From NCBI GenBank assembly GCA_012845835.1, contig JABAKD010000027.1, positions 8,177,364-8,241,363 of the forward strand: a stretch of 64,000 bases of DNA, given 5' to 3'. The notes beneath the pieces are model-generated. The model was not told the origin of the DNA, did not search any database, and saw only the letters and a list, made by a program, of their open reading frames with translations. Positions within the stretch are counted from its first letter, which is position 1; every line of letters begins with the position of its first letter. Positions 1 through 12,700 of this stretch are shown piece by piece. Position numbers and translations under genes: made by a program. This DNA is from Undaria pinnatifida. Lineage: Eukaryota; Sar; Phaeophyceae; Laminariales; Alariaceae.

Positions 1-642
1 CACGTCAGAAAACAAATTCAAGCCAATTACAACTAAAATATAATAGCAACAGCTCTAGAGCTGAAGCACGAGCAACGACACAATTAACAACATCTTACGC
101 CTTGCTCCCATACCACCCTTCCCTCCCCTCCCCACCCCTAAATTACCCCACCCGACCCTACTGTACCACTCTACCCTACCCTTGCCTCCTTTCTCCCTAC
201 TCGACCCGACCTTACTCTACCCTAGGCTGCCCTGCTCTACCCTACCCTTAAACTGTCCTCCCCGACCTCACCCCACTCCACCCTACCCTACTCTACCCTA
301 CCTTACTCTACCTTACCTCACCCTACCCTACCCTACCCTACCCTACCCTACCCTACCCTACCCTACCCCACCCCGCCCTACCTTACCCTACCGTACCGTA
401 CCGTACCCTACCCTACCCTACACTACCCTGCCCAACCTTACCCTACCCTACCCTACCCTACCTTACCCTACTTTACCCTACCCTACTTTACCCTACCCTA
501 CCTTACCCTACCCTACCCTACCCTACCTTACCTTACCCTTCCCTCGCTTCCCCTCCCCTACCACACCCTACCTTACCTCATCTTACCCTACCCTACCCTA
601 CCTCACCTTACCCTATCCTACCCTACTCTCTCCATCTCTTAC
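1..642. repeat. CCCTA/CCTTA pentamer satellite
   Basis: From about 120, and densely from 280 to 620, the plus strand is built from CCCTA and variants (CCTTA, CCGTA, ACCCC). It lies just downstream of the RCC1 exon 11 donor, so it is probably intronic. Positions 1-120 show nothing recognisable. The unit is a pentamer, so this is not a telomeric TTAGGG tract. Confidence 0.85.
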
Positions 643-786
643 CCTGAGGTCTTCAACCACCTCCAGGCGTGTTTTGTTGTCGGTGTGTCCGAGTCCCAGC
701 TGCCCGTACGAGTTCAGTCCGCAGGCGTAAAGGTCCGCGTCTGCCCGTGTCACGACGAGCAAGTGGTACTCACCGCATCCTATCGC
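643..786 (-). CDS. RCC1-fusion exon 11 (last exon visible)
   Basis: Acceptor TTTGAAG|GCGAT; donor CTCAGG|GTAAGAG; 48 codons, phase 0 to 0. It encodes AIGCGEYHLLVVTRADADL then YACGLNSYGQLGLGHTD. The CG.YHLLV...G.LY..G.N.YGQLGLG pattern is the RCC1 signature. Translation continues into an exon left of position 1; no further exon is visible in 1-642. Confidence 0.92.
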
Positions 787-3700
787 CTTCAAAAACAAAA
801 AAACACAAAACACAAAACCAAAAAAACAACAAAAAGGACGCAACAAAAAAAAAAAACAGGGAAACAAGGATACGAGGAGGGGAAATAGGAGATGAGATAC
901 ATTGGAGGAGGAATACGAGGCGGCCTAGAAAAATGGCGATTCGGGGGGGGGGGGGGGGGGTTGGGGGGGGGGGGGGAGAGGAGGAAGTTGAACACGAAGA
1001 AGAGGAACACGATGCAGAATAAGAGCAGGAGAGTGAGGGGGAGGAAGCGGACGAGGTTTTGGATATGTACCACCCTACGCCCCCCCCCCCCCCCCCCGCC
1101 CCCGCCCCCCGCCCCCCCCGACTATGGCCATGCATGATATGAGTACCCCCCTCCCCCTCCCCCTCTCCCTCCCTCCCACCCTACCCCTGCCTCCATATCT
1201 TGCCTCCACCAAGCCATCCTGGACCCTGGACCGTCACCTTGTAAGCCCCCCCCAACCCCCAGCTAGAGTATGCAGGAGAAGTATGGGAGGGGGACGCGAA
1301 AGTTTTCGAAAAACTACTGGAAACAGTACAGATGACAGCCGCTAAAAATATACTAGGATGCTCAAGTACGAGGAGCAATACAGTATTAAGAGCAGAACTA
1401 GGAATGTACCCAATTAAAACAAATAAAGACGTGAGAAAGATGAAACGGCAACATAAAGTACGGAATATGCCAGAAAAGAAGAGGTTGCCAGCCATAGCTG
1501 ATAGGGCTGTATGGGAGAAAATAACAAAAGGGCGAGCTGGAATAAGATGGGATAACGTAGTCCAGAAAATATGGAAGGAGTAAGGAGGAGATCAAGAAGA
1601 CATACTGCCTACAGGAAAAAATTGGCGGGTACAAGACAGAAGTAAAAGAAATAATAAAAGAAAGGGGAACGTTGGCGCTAAGAAGTAAGGTGAAAGGGGA
1701 GAAACACTTAGGAGGTTGAGGGAAGATATTGGAACGAAAACGTATTTGCACCGCCCAACGGACTACGCAAAAAAGCTGAAACTGCGATTTCGTGTAGGGG
1801 ACCTAGACCTACCAGAAAGAAGAGATATACCAGTGGTCGGAAGGACATGGATGCACACATGTGCCGGTGTGGCACAACAACAGAGTAGGACTCGCATAGT
1901 AGGAGAATGTGAAATATTAAGGAGGAACGGGATGTGTTATATATGAGGAAATTAGACGAATATGACATGGAAGAGCTTGGTAGACTAGCGAGTAGCGGGA
2001 AAACGATCGCTATCCTAGGAGATAGATGGTCACAGACGGGAAACCAGGACGGGGATAGGACAAGCAAACAGTGTTCATGTAATATATGGAAAAAAGCGTA
2101 ATGAGCGCCCAAACGTTGGAGGTGTCTCTATTAGGAATAAGACCGGTGCTCCGTCTCGAAACGGATGCGTGGTCAATGGTCAAACGACTGAGGCAAGCAG
2201 CAAATGAGTACGCCCCCCAAACCCCGCCCCACGCCCCCCAAACCCCCGCAACCCCCGCCCAACCCCGCTCCCAATCCCCCCTCCCCCCCTTTATCCCCAA
2301 CACCGCCACCCTCACCTTAACGCCCTCCATTCTTGCCCCCACCAAGCCATCTTGGCCCGTCGCCCTATACATGCCGCCGGGCGTGATGTGATCCCTCCGG
2401 ATGCCTTCGAAGTCGTACGCCGGTTCGTCGTCCGAGCCCGGCACCGCGGGAAACTTCATGGGGCACACGTCCCGCGCCAGCTCGCCGATCTCTCCTATCC
2501 CCCAGCTGAATACCTCGCCCTGTTTTAGTGGGTTGGTAGATTTTGATTCGCCGTAGTAGTCCCGCCGCGTTCCGTCCCGACCAATCCCGTTCAGTCCCGG
2601 CCCGTCCCGTCCGCCCGATATTGAGTCGATGAGCACATAACGTTTTCACCGAGGGCGCACAAAAACATGCACCGGTCAGATATGCATTATATAGACGAGT
2701 GCAATCAACACTGCTACAATAAGGATAGCACGCCTCGGCCAAAGTATTCTCGGGTTTTCACGGGTCATGAGCCGGCCCGCTGGTCGGGTCGGGTCGGGTC
2801 GGGTCAGGAACTTTGCAAATACCACGGGTCGGGTTGGGTCACCCGGGTCGGGTTGGGTCACCCTGACCTGACCCGACCCGACCCGACCGGACTCGACCCA
2901 TGGCATGCCTCATTACAATCGAAACCCACGACGAGCACAAAAAGCCTATATATTACCCTTTTTTTCACCATTAACAGCCACATTTCGTCCCGTACACTTA
3001 TAGCCCCACGTTCAACATTATACCACTCTGTCCGGAAATATAAGCAACATTCTACTTCGAGATTCACGTCCAACGGTTGCTTGTATTTACGGACAGAGTG
3101 GTGCGCTCGTTTGGGCTGATCGGTTTGACTTGCCGGGTGACTTGTGCGGTGGACAACTGTCACCACCGCATTTACTTTCGGGATTTTTCAAGAGTGCTCC
3201 CCTCTGTTCAACTTGAGACACCCCCCCCGGGGACCCCAAGCCGACCGCACCTCGAAAACAGAGGAACCATGTTCTCAGTAAAATACAGTAATAAATCAAC
3301 GGAAGAGAGTTTCGGAGCCATCCCACGGTACGCGTTTTGCACTTGAGCCGTATGGCGTTTCTGTCCAATTGAGCTCTTCGAGTGAGGAACTGCCGTTTAG
3401 TCATTAGTCAAGTAATTTCACGAGCATGTGTTTTTTTAGGACTAAGGCATACAGGTGTTGGTCGGATTGCGCGAACGAAAGCCTTCCAAGTCATGTTCCG
3501 GGCTGTGGGATATTGAGCTAGCTCCTCGTGTTAGGAGAGATCAGAAATTTCTTAGAATCTGCTGCACCGCTACCGTGGCATTTCAGAAAAAAAAAACGGT
3601 GCGTGGACAAAACAACCCACTTATACCTTTGCGGTGAGGGCCAGGCAGAAGCTGGCGCCGCACTTCACCTCCACCACGTCCGGCGGCAGGCCAGAGATCT

Positions 3701-6700
3701 GACAGAAAGCATACGTCATCAAAAGGGCGGGGGGTCGGGGGGGGGCGGGGGTGTGTGTGTGTGTGAGTATCAAACAGTTAAGGAGACGGTCAGTCAAGGG
3801 AAAGCCTCCGGCGGCCAAGGGTGTCAAACCGACCGTTCCACACTAAAACGTAGTAGTTCGGCGTCAGTCAAGTTAATTATTGGAAAATTGCCGTCGGTCA
3901 AGGGGTCAAAGTGCCGTCTCCTGACAATCTTGGGTCAGGGGCGTAAAACCGATCGTTACACATGAAAACCTAGTAGTTTGGCGTCAGTCAAGGTTAATTA
4001 TTAGAAAGTTGCCGTCGGTCAAGGGGTCAAAGTGCCGTCTCCTGACAGTTATTTGGTCAAGGTTGTAAAACCGATCATTCCACACTAAGTGCCGTCTTGT
4101 TATAAGGCTTAGTTTGGGTAAGCTATGATATTGGCTAACCTTTTGCAAGTGGTCAAACGGACCAATACCCCACTAATTCCTTAACAAATGGCGTCGTCAG
4201 CAGGACTTTGGGGTTTTTTGGGTCGTGGGTTCGATCCCCACCATCCACAGTAATAAACTTTTCAGATTTTCCCCATGTTGAACTTGAAAAATACTCTCCC
4301 TGGTATCCCCAAGGAATGAAACGGCTTGGGTATTGACAGAGGTCCGCCGTATATCCGGCCGACCTGCTATCCCGCCGTTTCAGGGGGGGAGAGTGTTATA
4401 AGGCTTAGTTTGGGTAAGCTATCGGTTAACCTTTTGCAAGTGGTCAAACGGACTAATACCCCACTAGTACCTTAACAAATGGCGTCGTCGACAGACCATG
4501 GGTTTTTGGGTCGTGGGTTCGATCCCCACCATTCACAATAATAAACTTTTCAGATTTTCCCGTTGTCGAACTTGAAAAATACTCGCCCCGGTATGCCAAG
4601 TGAATGAAACGGCTAGGGTATTGACTGAGGTCCACCGTATATCCGGCCGACCTGCTATCCCGCCGTTTCAGGGGGGGAGAGTGTTATAAGGCTTAGTTTG
4701 GGTAAGCTATTGGTTAACCTTTTGCAAGTGGTTAAACGGACTAATACCCCACTTATTCCTTAACAGTTTCCTGACAATTATCTGGTCAAGGTTGTAAAAC
4801 CGATCGTTCCACACTAAAACCTAGTAGTTTGGCGTCAATCAAGGTTAATTATTGGAAAATTGCCGTCGGTCAAGGGGTCAAAGTGCCGTCTCCTGACATC
4901 TTGGTCGGGGGTGCAAAATCGATCATTGTACACTAACACCCAGTAGTTCGGTGCCAGTCAGTCAAGGAAAATTACTGACAAACTGCCGTCGGTAAAGGGG
5001 TCAAAGCGGCGTCTCCTGTCATACTCGCTTGGGTTATGTACTGAGGGCGAGACACAATCATGAAATAAATGCGTTCAGAGAGCGAAGTCGACGTATTACG
5101 TATGTACGTACGAGTTCGTATGTTATACGTAGCAAGACATGCTCAGGCATGTACGAGTACACTCCCGTAGAGAAAAAACACAAAGTTTACGTTCAACAAA
5201 AGATGCAACAGAAGCTATCAATTTGCACCCAGAGAGTTCGTATCGACAGGCACCACTTCCCGGTGCTCGTATCTTCAAATACTCTAGGTACAGAGGTTCG
5301 CAGCCATCGCTGCTTGGTTGACGCGCTTGGTGGCATGTTGTGTGTGAGACAGCATCAGTGTGACCATGTGTCGACAGCGCAGCAAACCCAAATTTGAAAT
5401 TGCGCTGCAAAAAAATTAAAAAAAAACAACGGTTTCACCTTCTTTAAATCCAGTACGATATGGTGCCGTGAAGTTTCTAAAAGCTGGAACCTGCTCTGTA
5501 GCAAAGACACGTGGTTGTGCATACGCGCGTTGATTGGCCGATTCCAACAAGGTTTTCAGCAACATTGAGCTCCCAGTGGTTCGAATTTTATGGCTGGAAC
5601 ACGGAATGTTAGTTTGACAGCCGGCCCAGCTCGTAGAGGCCAGAGGCCAGACGGTCAGACGCGTGCTACGATAGAAGTGCACCGCTCTTCTTCTGAGGTT
5701 CCTCAATTTGGGAGCTTACGACGTGCCCCCTCGCACAAAACTGATTTGGAGAAAAATAAAAAAAACTGCTGCTACCGGGTGAAAACCCCCATGGCTCAGG
5801 TACACACAACGAGAATCACGCAAAAATTAAGGGGGCGTATTTTCCGACGGTTTTGGGTTAGGGAGCCCTGTCATTCAGAAAACATTCAGCCAAAAAAAGG
5901 TATACCTCAACACCTCTATCGTAGCATGCGTCATTAGATTGCCACCCAGACGTGTTTTTCTGCGGTATGACCTGGTACATAGATTTTGATAGTAGGGATA
6001 CACCACAAGACACACGCCACGGCAGATCTTTCTGAAAAAAATTTCCCCCCCCCGTGATTCATCACTTAACGCCTTTTTAAGTGGAAACCCGTTTTTTGAT
6101 GACAAATTACTTGGAATTAGTCCAGGGAAGGAATTTTTGGACTCTAACGGGGTGAAGGACCTCTATTATACCCAGCTAGCCCAAAAACCGATTTAGAGAA
6201 ACACAAAAACTGCTACCGCCCGATGAAACAATCCCCATGACCCATGACTTACAAGTGTACACAACGAAAAATCGTACAGAAAAGAACAACAAAAACAACA
6301 AAAATTCCGACGAATTTTGGGGTAAGGAGCCCCCCTGTCATTCAGAAACCGTTTTGGACAAAAAACGCCACCCCTATCGGCAGCGCGTGTCCACACGCAC
6401 AACCACAAACGTGTCAACCAGATGCAAATACGCAGAACCCCGCCACACTACGGCACGCCAAAAACTGGTACCTAGCCACCCTAACAAGTACTGGTATTCG
6501 GCGACAAAATTCCATGAAAAAATCGACCAGCTTAAAGAGCTGAAAAGTGGGAATGCTCCACCCCTATGCGCGATAAAACATGAACGCAAGTTCCGGGGGG
6601 GAGAAGGGAAGACACCTGTAACCATGGCTTGTCCAGAAGGTCGCTGGGGGTGAAAACCTCTTACGAATTGAGCTCGCGAGTAAAAGTGATTAATAACAAC

Positions 6701-9700
6701 AGATAACATTTAGACTATATCCTTATTATAAAATAGTTCTAAGGGGAGTCGCCGACCTGTATCCTTAATGAGGGCACACCCAGTAATACGCGCGATCGGA
6801 GTATCACACTACACACGCACAGCTTGCAAAGATGAGTTTCGACGAAATCCTCGATCTCGCAGCTGGAGTGTACTTCTATATTTTTCATCATAATACCGTA
6901 GTATGTGAATATATATATATCTGTATGATCAGCCAACTCCCAGCCCCAGTCACTCACCATTACGGGGCTCTTGGCCGCCCCCTTGCAGGCCTTGGCCTCC
7001 TGCCCCAACGGCGCCTGGAACCACTGCTTTCCTTCCTGCACACAGGTAAGCCGGAACAACAGCACAAAACATTGAACTAAACATAAAAACAAAAAAAAAA
7101 CATTGAAAAACAAACAAACAAAAAAACAAACCAAAAAGGAAAACAGCACGAAACATTAACCTAAACATATAAACAAAAAAAAATTGAAAAAAATAAAATA
7201 AAAATAAAATAAAAACAAACAAACCAAAAATAGAATTTGATGCCATGCAACGAAGGGGGCGGGCGGGGAATACGCCCGGAATGAACTACTGCTTTGCTTT
7301 CCTTCCTGCCGCAGTACTTGCACACGGGTGCGCCAAAAAATGCACGCAAATGATGTAGCACATCACTCAAAATCAACCAACCAACCAGCAAGGCAAGGCT
7401 ATATGGTGGTAGCGTCCTTGTGCATAGGCAGGCATGTTTGGTTCATACCTTGTCCTTGTAGCAGCCCCAGCCATAAACCTTGCCGGACAAGTCCAAGGCC
7501 AGCATCTGGCAGTCGCCCGAGGCAATGCCGATGATCGTCGTTCCCTCAAGGCCTGTCGTCACCTGTGACCATGCGAGCCCCCCCAACCCCCCCCCCACCC
7601 CAACACATACACAACACGCACAGCAAAATATAAGAACAGAGGGATGACACCGAGGGTGGGCGGAAGAAAAAACTACGGGATAAACCTCGCCGGTCTGCTG
7701 GCTTGGTCACGAATTGGTGCGTCGCGCGGCTAGCTCCCTCCCTGGTGCTGTCCGCTCGCAGACTAGGTCTCCTCGCCACGCGTAAGCCCAAAACTAACCA
7801 CGACTCGTTCTGTGCTCGCATAACCAGATACTGGACTCACAACCCTCCAAAATCTCCCATGGCCACAAACCACGGACTGCGTGTTTAACTTTTTCTTACC
7901 GTTACACCCAATCCTCGCCTTTGTTGCAAGTTCTTTCGATTTTTGGATTGTTGCTTCCTTCTTCTCTGATTATTTCTCAGGAGCCCACGAGGAGGGCGAT
8001 TCCGTTGGCCATGCACGTCACACGCAGAGATAGCCCCTGCGACATTCGACGTGACTCGCCCTGTCTATCAACTTCCCTGCCTGGGCCCTCGTCCGGGGGT
8101 CTACTGTATGCAGCTTCGGTAGACCGAGTCCCCGAATGGTCCACGACCATTCTAACTTTCCTACATACTCGGGCGTCCCAGCTCCGCTACAATTTACCCC
8201 AGACCGTACTGTGTCCCGGTTGTTCCGGGCGCGAACCCCTAAGCTTGGTTAGTTTGCAAGTTCAGCAAAATAAGGAGTTCCCTCCTGCGCCCCCCCGTCC
8301 TAAAAAACTAAAAACCCCTCGCCAAGCAAGCATGATTTGCTGGCGTACGATGACACCAAATTTCACAAAAACAAACAAATAAACAAACAAAACACCCCCC
8401 CACACACTTCGCCCCGTTCCCAACAAAAAAAACGTTGACAAGCAAAGTCATTTTCCGACACTCGAGGCAGCGAGGGAGCCAGCCAGGCGAGACAATGGAG
8501 CTAGGTCGCCGGCAGGATGAGAAAATCTTGCGCTCGGCACGCGAACAAGCCATTCGCAGCGAGCGCGAAACAAAACACACACACAAAAACGTGAAAATAA
8601 AAATACCAAAACCAAAACTAAAACAAGATACGAATCTATTTCCACTTCTCGGCTTATCTTTCACACGTAAAACCCATCGAGGCAGATCTATCAGCCACGT
8701 AATCAACCAATCAAGCAGCCAAACAACCGAACAACCCACCAACCAACCAACCAACCAACCAACCAACCAACGAACCAACAAACAAAACAGACAGAACCCC
8801 CACAAACACACACTCAAACACGAGTTTCTACGCAACGAGGCCCGACGTACGATATGAAAAAAACTAAACGTAACAAAACTATAACGCAACGCAACGCAAC
8901 GCAGCATCATCACAAAAGCAACACTCCTTGGAAGGCATTTCCATCCCCACCTGGCCAGGGAGTTGCTCCGGCGCGTCATCGCCCCCCGGCCGGCCGATCC
9001 CCCCATCGTCCGACGACCCCCACGTGAACACACGCCCGCTTTCCGTCAGCGCCATTGTAGAGATACCCCCGCACGCCACAGTGATCACCTGTGGACAACA
9101 GCGGTCGCACGTAGTTTCGTCCCGAGTCCAAGTTGGGCGGGGGCGGGGGTGCAAACTTAACATATCACGGGGAGGGGGGGGGGGGAGGGGGCGTGAGGAG
9201 GCGGAAGCGAGGGGGTGGAGTGTTGCGGAGCTGCATGGCAGTTACTAGGTCCTTCAGATATATATGTCTGTCTGCCTTTCCGTCCGTACGTGTATTTCTC
9301 TGCCTGTTGTTCGATAGTTTTATATTGTTATATTTTGGTCTGCCTTGTTGGTCTGTCTGTTTTATATGTTTGCCTTGCCTTAGTATTTCCTCTTCCCGCC
9401 GCCCCCACCCCTTGTCTAAACCCCTCCCTCAGTCTAAAACCGTCGTTGCGGTTGGCACGCCGGACACGGCGGGAAGGTTTTGAGCGACGTTGACAAATGT
9501 AAAGTGGCCCAGCAGCACAGCACAGGGTTCGATAAAATACAAGACATAACGGGAAAACCCATGGCTCAACGGTAAGATATACGGGCCACTGGCAATTTAT
9601 AGGGCTCAACGGCAAGATATAAGGCTCGACAGCAAGATGTAGGGCACAGCGGTACGAATCACGGCACAGTGGCGAGACGCCGGGATCAATGGCAAGCTAT

Positions 9701-12700
9701 AGCGATCAGATATTACGCTCAACGGTAACATACTGGACTCAGCAGTGAGATCCATGGCTCAGAAGGCAAGATACAGAGATCAACCGTAAGATACTGGGCT
9801 CAACGGTAAGTATCCCTGGCTCAACGGCAAGATGCTGGGCTCAACGGCAAGATGCTGGGCTCAACGGTGAGATCCACGGCCCAACGGTGTGAGTAAGGTT
9901 CCTGACTCAACGGTAAGATACGGAGATTAACGGTAATATACCGATATCAACGGTATGATACAGGGCTCAAAGGAAAGATCCATGGCTCAACGGTATGATA
10001 CAGGGCTCAATTGTGAGATCCCTGGCTTAACACTAAGAGACAGGGATCAAAGGCAACATAAAGGGCTCAATGGTAAGACACAACGCTCAACAGCACGAAA
10101 CGGGGCCCAGCCGAAGATGCATGGCTCACCGACAAGATACAAGGATCAACGGTAAGCCACAGTGCTCAAACGCAAAACACGGGGCTCAACGGAAAGATTC
10201 ATGGCCTAACGGTAAGACATTGGGCTTAGCGGTAAGATTCATGGTTTCACGATCACGAGACAGGGAGATGGTATGCCAAAAACACGATCATGATGCAGCA
10301 GTTTTAAAATACCTTTTGTCGAGAGAGTGTGGGGAGCGGCCGCGGTGCCTTGATTTCCATGTCGCTAAATTCTTCCGTGCCGAAACCCAACTGTCGGACA
10401 CAGTAAAAGGCGGCGAACGAGAGAAAGAGAGCGGGGGGGGCGGGGGGGGGCGGGGTACTAGTTTGTTGCTTGCCTTAGTCATTTGACCATTGACCACGCA
10501 TCCCTGTCGAGACGGAGCACCGTTCCTACTCCTGATAGAGACACCTCCAACATTTGGGCGGTCATTACGCTTCTTCCATACATTGCATAAAAAATGTTTG
10601 CTTATCCTATCCCCTTTCTGTTTCGCCGTCTGCGGCCACCATCTATCTCCTAGGATAGCGATCGTTTTGTCGATACTCTCTAGTCTACCAAACTCTTCCA
10701 TGTCACATTCGTCTAATTTCCTCATCTCCGCCGGAGGGGGGGGGGGGTAATTGGATGGCGGATGGTGCGACAACGACGACTGAACGACAGAAAAGGCAAT
10801 GGGGAGGAACCCGTTGAAGGGGGTGCAGCCAGAAAAACGCCGCCCAAAACATTCCTACCTGACCACAGTCCCCGTTGCCGCACATGTACACCTGCCCAGG
10901 GTCCGCCAAAAACCTATCACGCCGGGAGGGGAGCACACGAAAGACGATTGCGACGGGGAGGGCGGGGGGGGGGGGGGCGGGGGGGCGGGAGGGGGAGGAT
11001 GGCGGGGGTAAGCGGGTAGCCCAGCTTGGCGGTTGCCATTCGCTTACCAGGTGGCGGTCGATCGAGTTAGATATCGATAAACCGGCGATTTATAACCCTC
11101 ACATTGTCTACTCACATGCCCTCTATTCCTCCCTCCCTTCTCGACCCCTTTACTCCCCCGCTCCCTCTGTCCTTCGCCCCCTCCCTCTCCCCCCCCTTCT
11201 CCCTTCCCTCAGTCCCTCCCTCCTTCCGCCCCTCCCCCTCCCTCCCTTCATTCCCTCTATCCTCCCCTCCTCCCTTCCATCCCTACATCCAATTGGCGCT
11301 TCCCGCGCCTCAATATCCACAAACTCCATAGCGAATGCGATCCGTGCAACGGTATGATACATACAAATTAGATTTTCGACTGACTGGTCACCTGACTTGC
11401 TCATCGCACAATATGATTGGCTGACTGGCTGGCTGGCAGCCCAATGTGGTTGGCTAGCTGACTGGCTGACTGCCCAAAATGACTGGCTGACTAATTGGCT
11501 GACTGCCCGCAGGACCACTGCGTCTGCCAGCCAAAGGCTCAAAATCGTAATCTAGTACATAAAACACCTTAGAAAGGAGCATAAAAACATAAACTCGCAT
11601 ATTGCAAGCATATGTTGCCTTTTTCTGGCATAATTCCTATAAATCTGGCATAAAAGACGCAGAATAATCGGGCAAAACGTCAGCACAAAAGACCAAGGCC
11701 TAGTCTATAACCACTTCCCATCGGTTTATCCTTGTAGAGTAGGACATGTAATCCGCGATCAAGTAGTTCAGGTCGGATCCACTCTCCTAAGTCGATCCGC
11801 AACACAGTTAAGATACGATCCGTACAACCGTAAGATACTTAAAATAAACTCGCTGATAGGTTAACTGACTGGCTGGCTGCCCGATGCGATTGGCTGACCG
11901 ACTGGCTGACTGCCCGAGCGAGAACCACTTACGATCGGCGTATCCTTGTAGAATAGGAGATGTAATCCGCGATCATGTAGGTCAGGTCGGACTGTGGATC
12001 TTGAGCGAGCAGCCCGGTAACGGCTTCGTGGAACCTGTTCGTGCCCCCGCGAAAAAAACACCAGCAACGGCAACGATAACGGCCGCAGCAACGGCCACAA
12101 CAGCGAAGAAACAACAATTTTATATTACTCTATTTTTGTGTTTTTGTAGTTTTAAATTGTCGATATTGTCGACATTGTCGAAAAAGGTGTTTCGGAAAAG
12201 ATGCCTAGTTTTTTTTTTTAAAGGCGGCTGGCCGCATGCAGAGGCAAAGGAAGAATAGTAGCGGCTACGTGCATAGACTGTAAGTCCATTACCATAGTGT
12301 CGCCGTCGTAATACCGCATCGGTAGAAAATAAAGACAGTCCTAGAGTTTAAAAGCTCCATAGCGAGAACCGACCGCAAAACTGCAGAGAACAAACAACCA
12401 GACGAGTTCACGGGTCATCACCCGGCCCGCGGGCCGGGTCAGGAGGTCTTGAAAAACTCGCGGGGTCGAATCGTGTCGGGTCAGCAAGCGTTCGAAATCT
12501 CACGGATCAGGTCGGGTTGGGCAGGGAGGTTTTCAAGTATCACGGGCCGAGACGGATCACCCTTATCCGATCCGATCCGATCCGACCCGACCCGCGAGAA
12601 GTGATCGGACCCGTGAACAGCCCTGCAAAAAACGACACCACGCTTTTTACGCTACACACGCCCCACAAACAGCAATTCCATCTACAGTAATGACCCCTCT

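Noticed and set aside
182-730. Open frame encoding PTLPYP-type repeats
   Set aside because: By-product of the CCCTA satellite; no start context, no splice support, and it overlaps the real RCC1 exon on the other strand.
4190-4240. tRNA gene suggested by GTGGGTTCGATCCCCACC
   Set aside because: Only the T-arm/B box is good; acceptor stem and anticodon arm do not form. Kept as a SINE-like repeat.
7921-8382. 153-residue open frame on the plus strand
   Set aside because: Lies inside an RCC1-gene intron, no domain, odd composition and no flanking signals.
9545-10255. CRISPR-like array
   Set aside because: Units are adjacent, degenerate and without unique spacers; eukaryotic intron context.
11041-11090. 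Extra RCC1-gene exon ending at CACCTG|GTAAGCG
   Set aside because: Good donor but no acceptor gives the needed phase, and exons 3 and 4 already join correctly without it.
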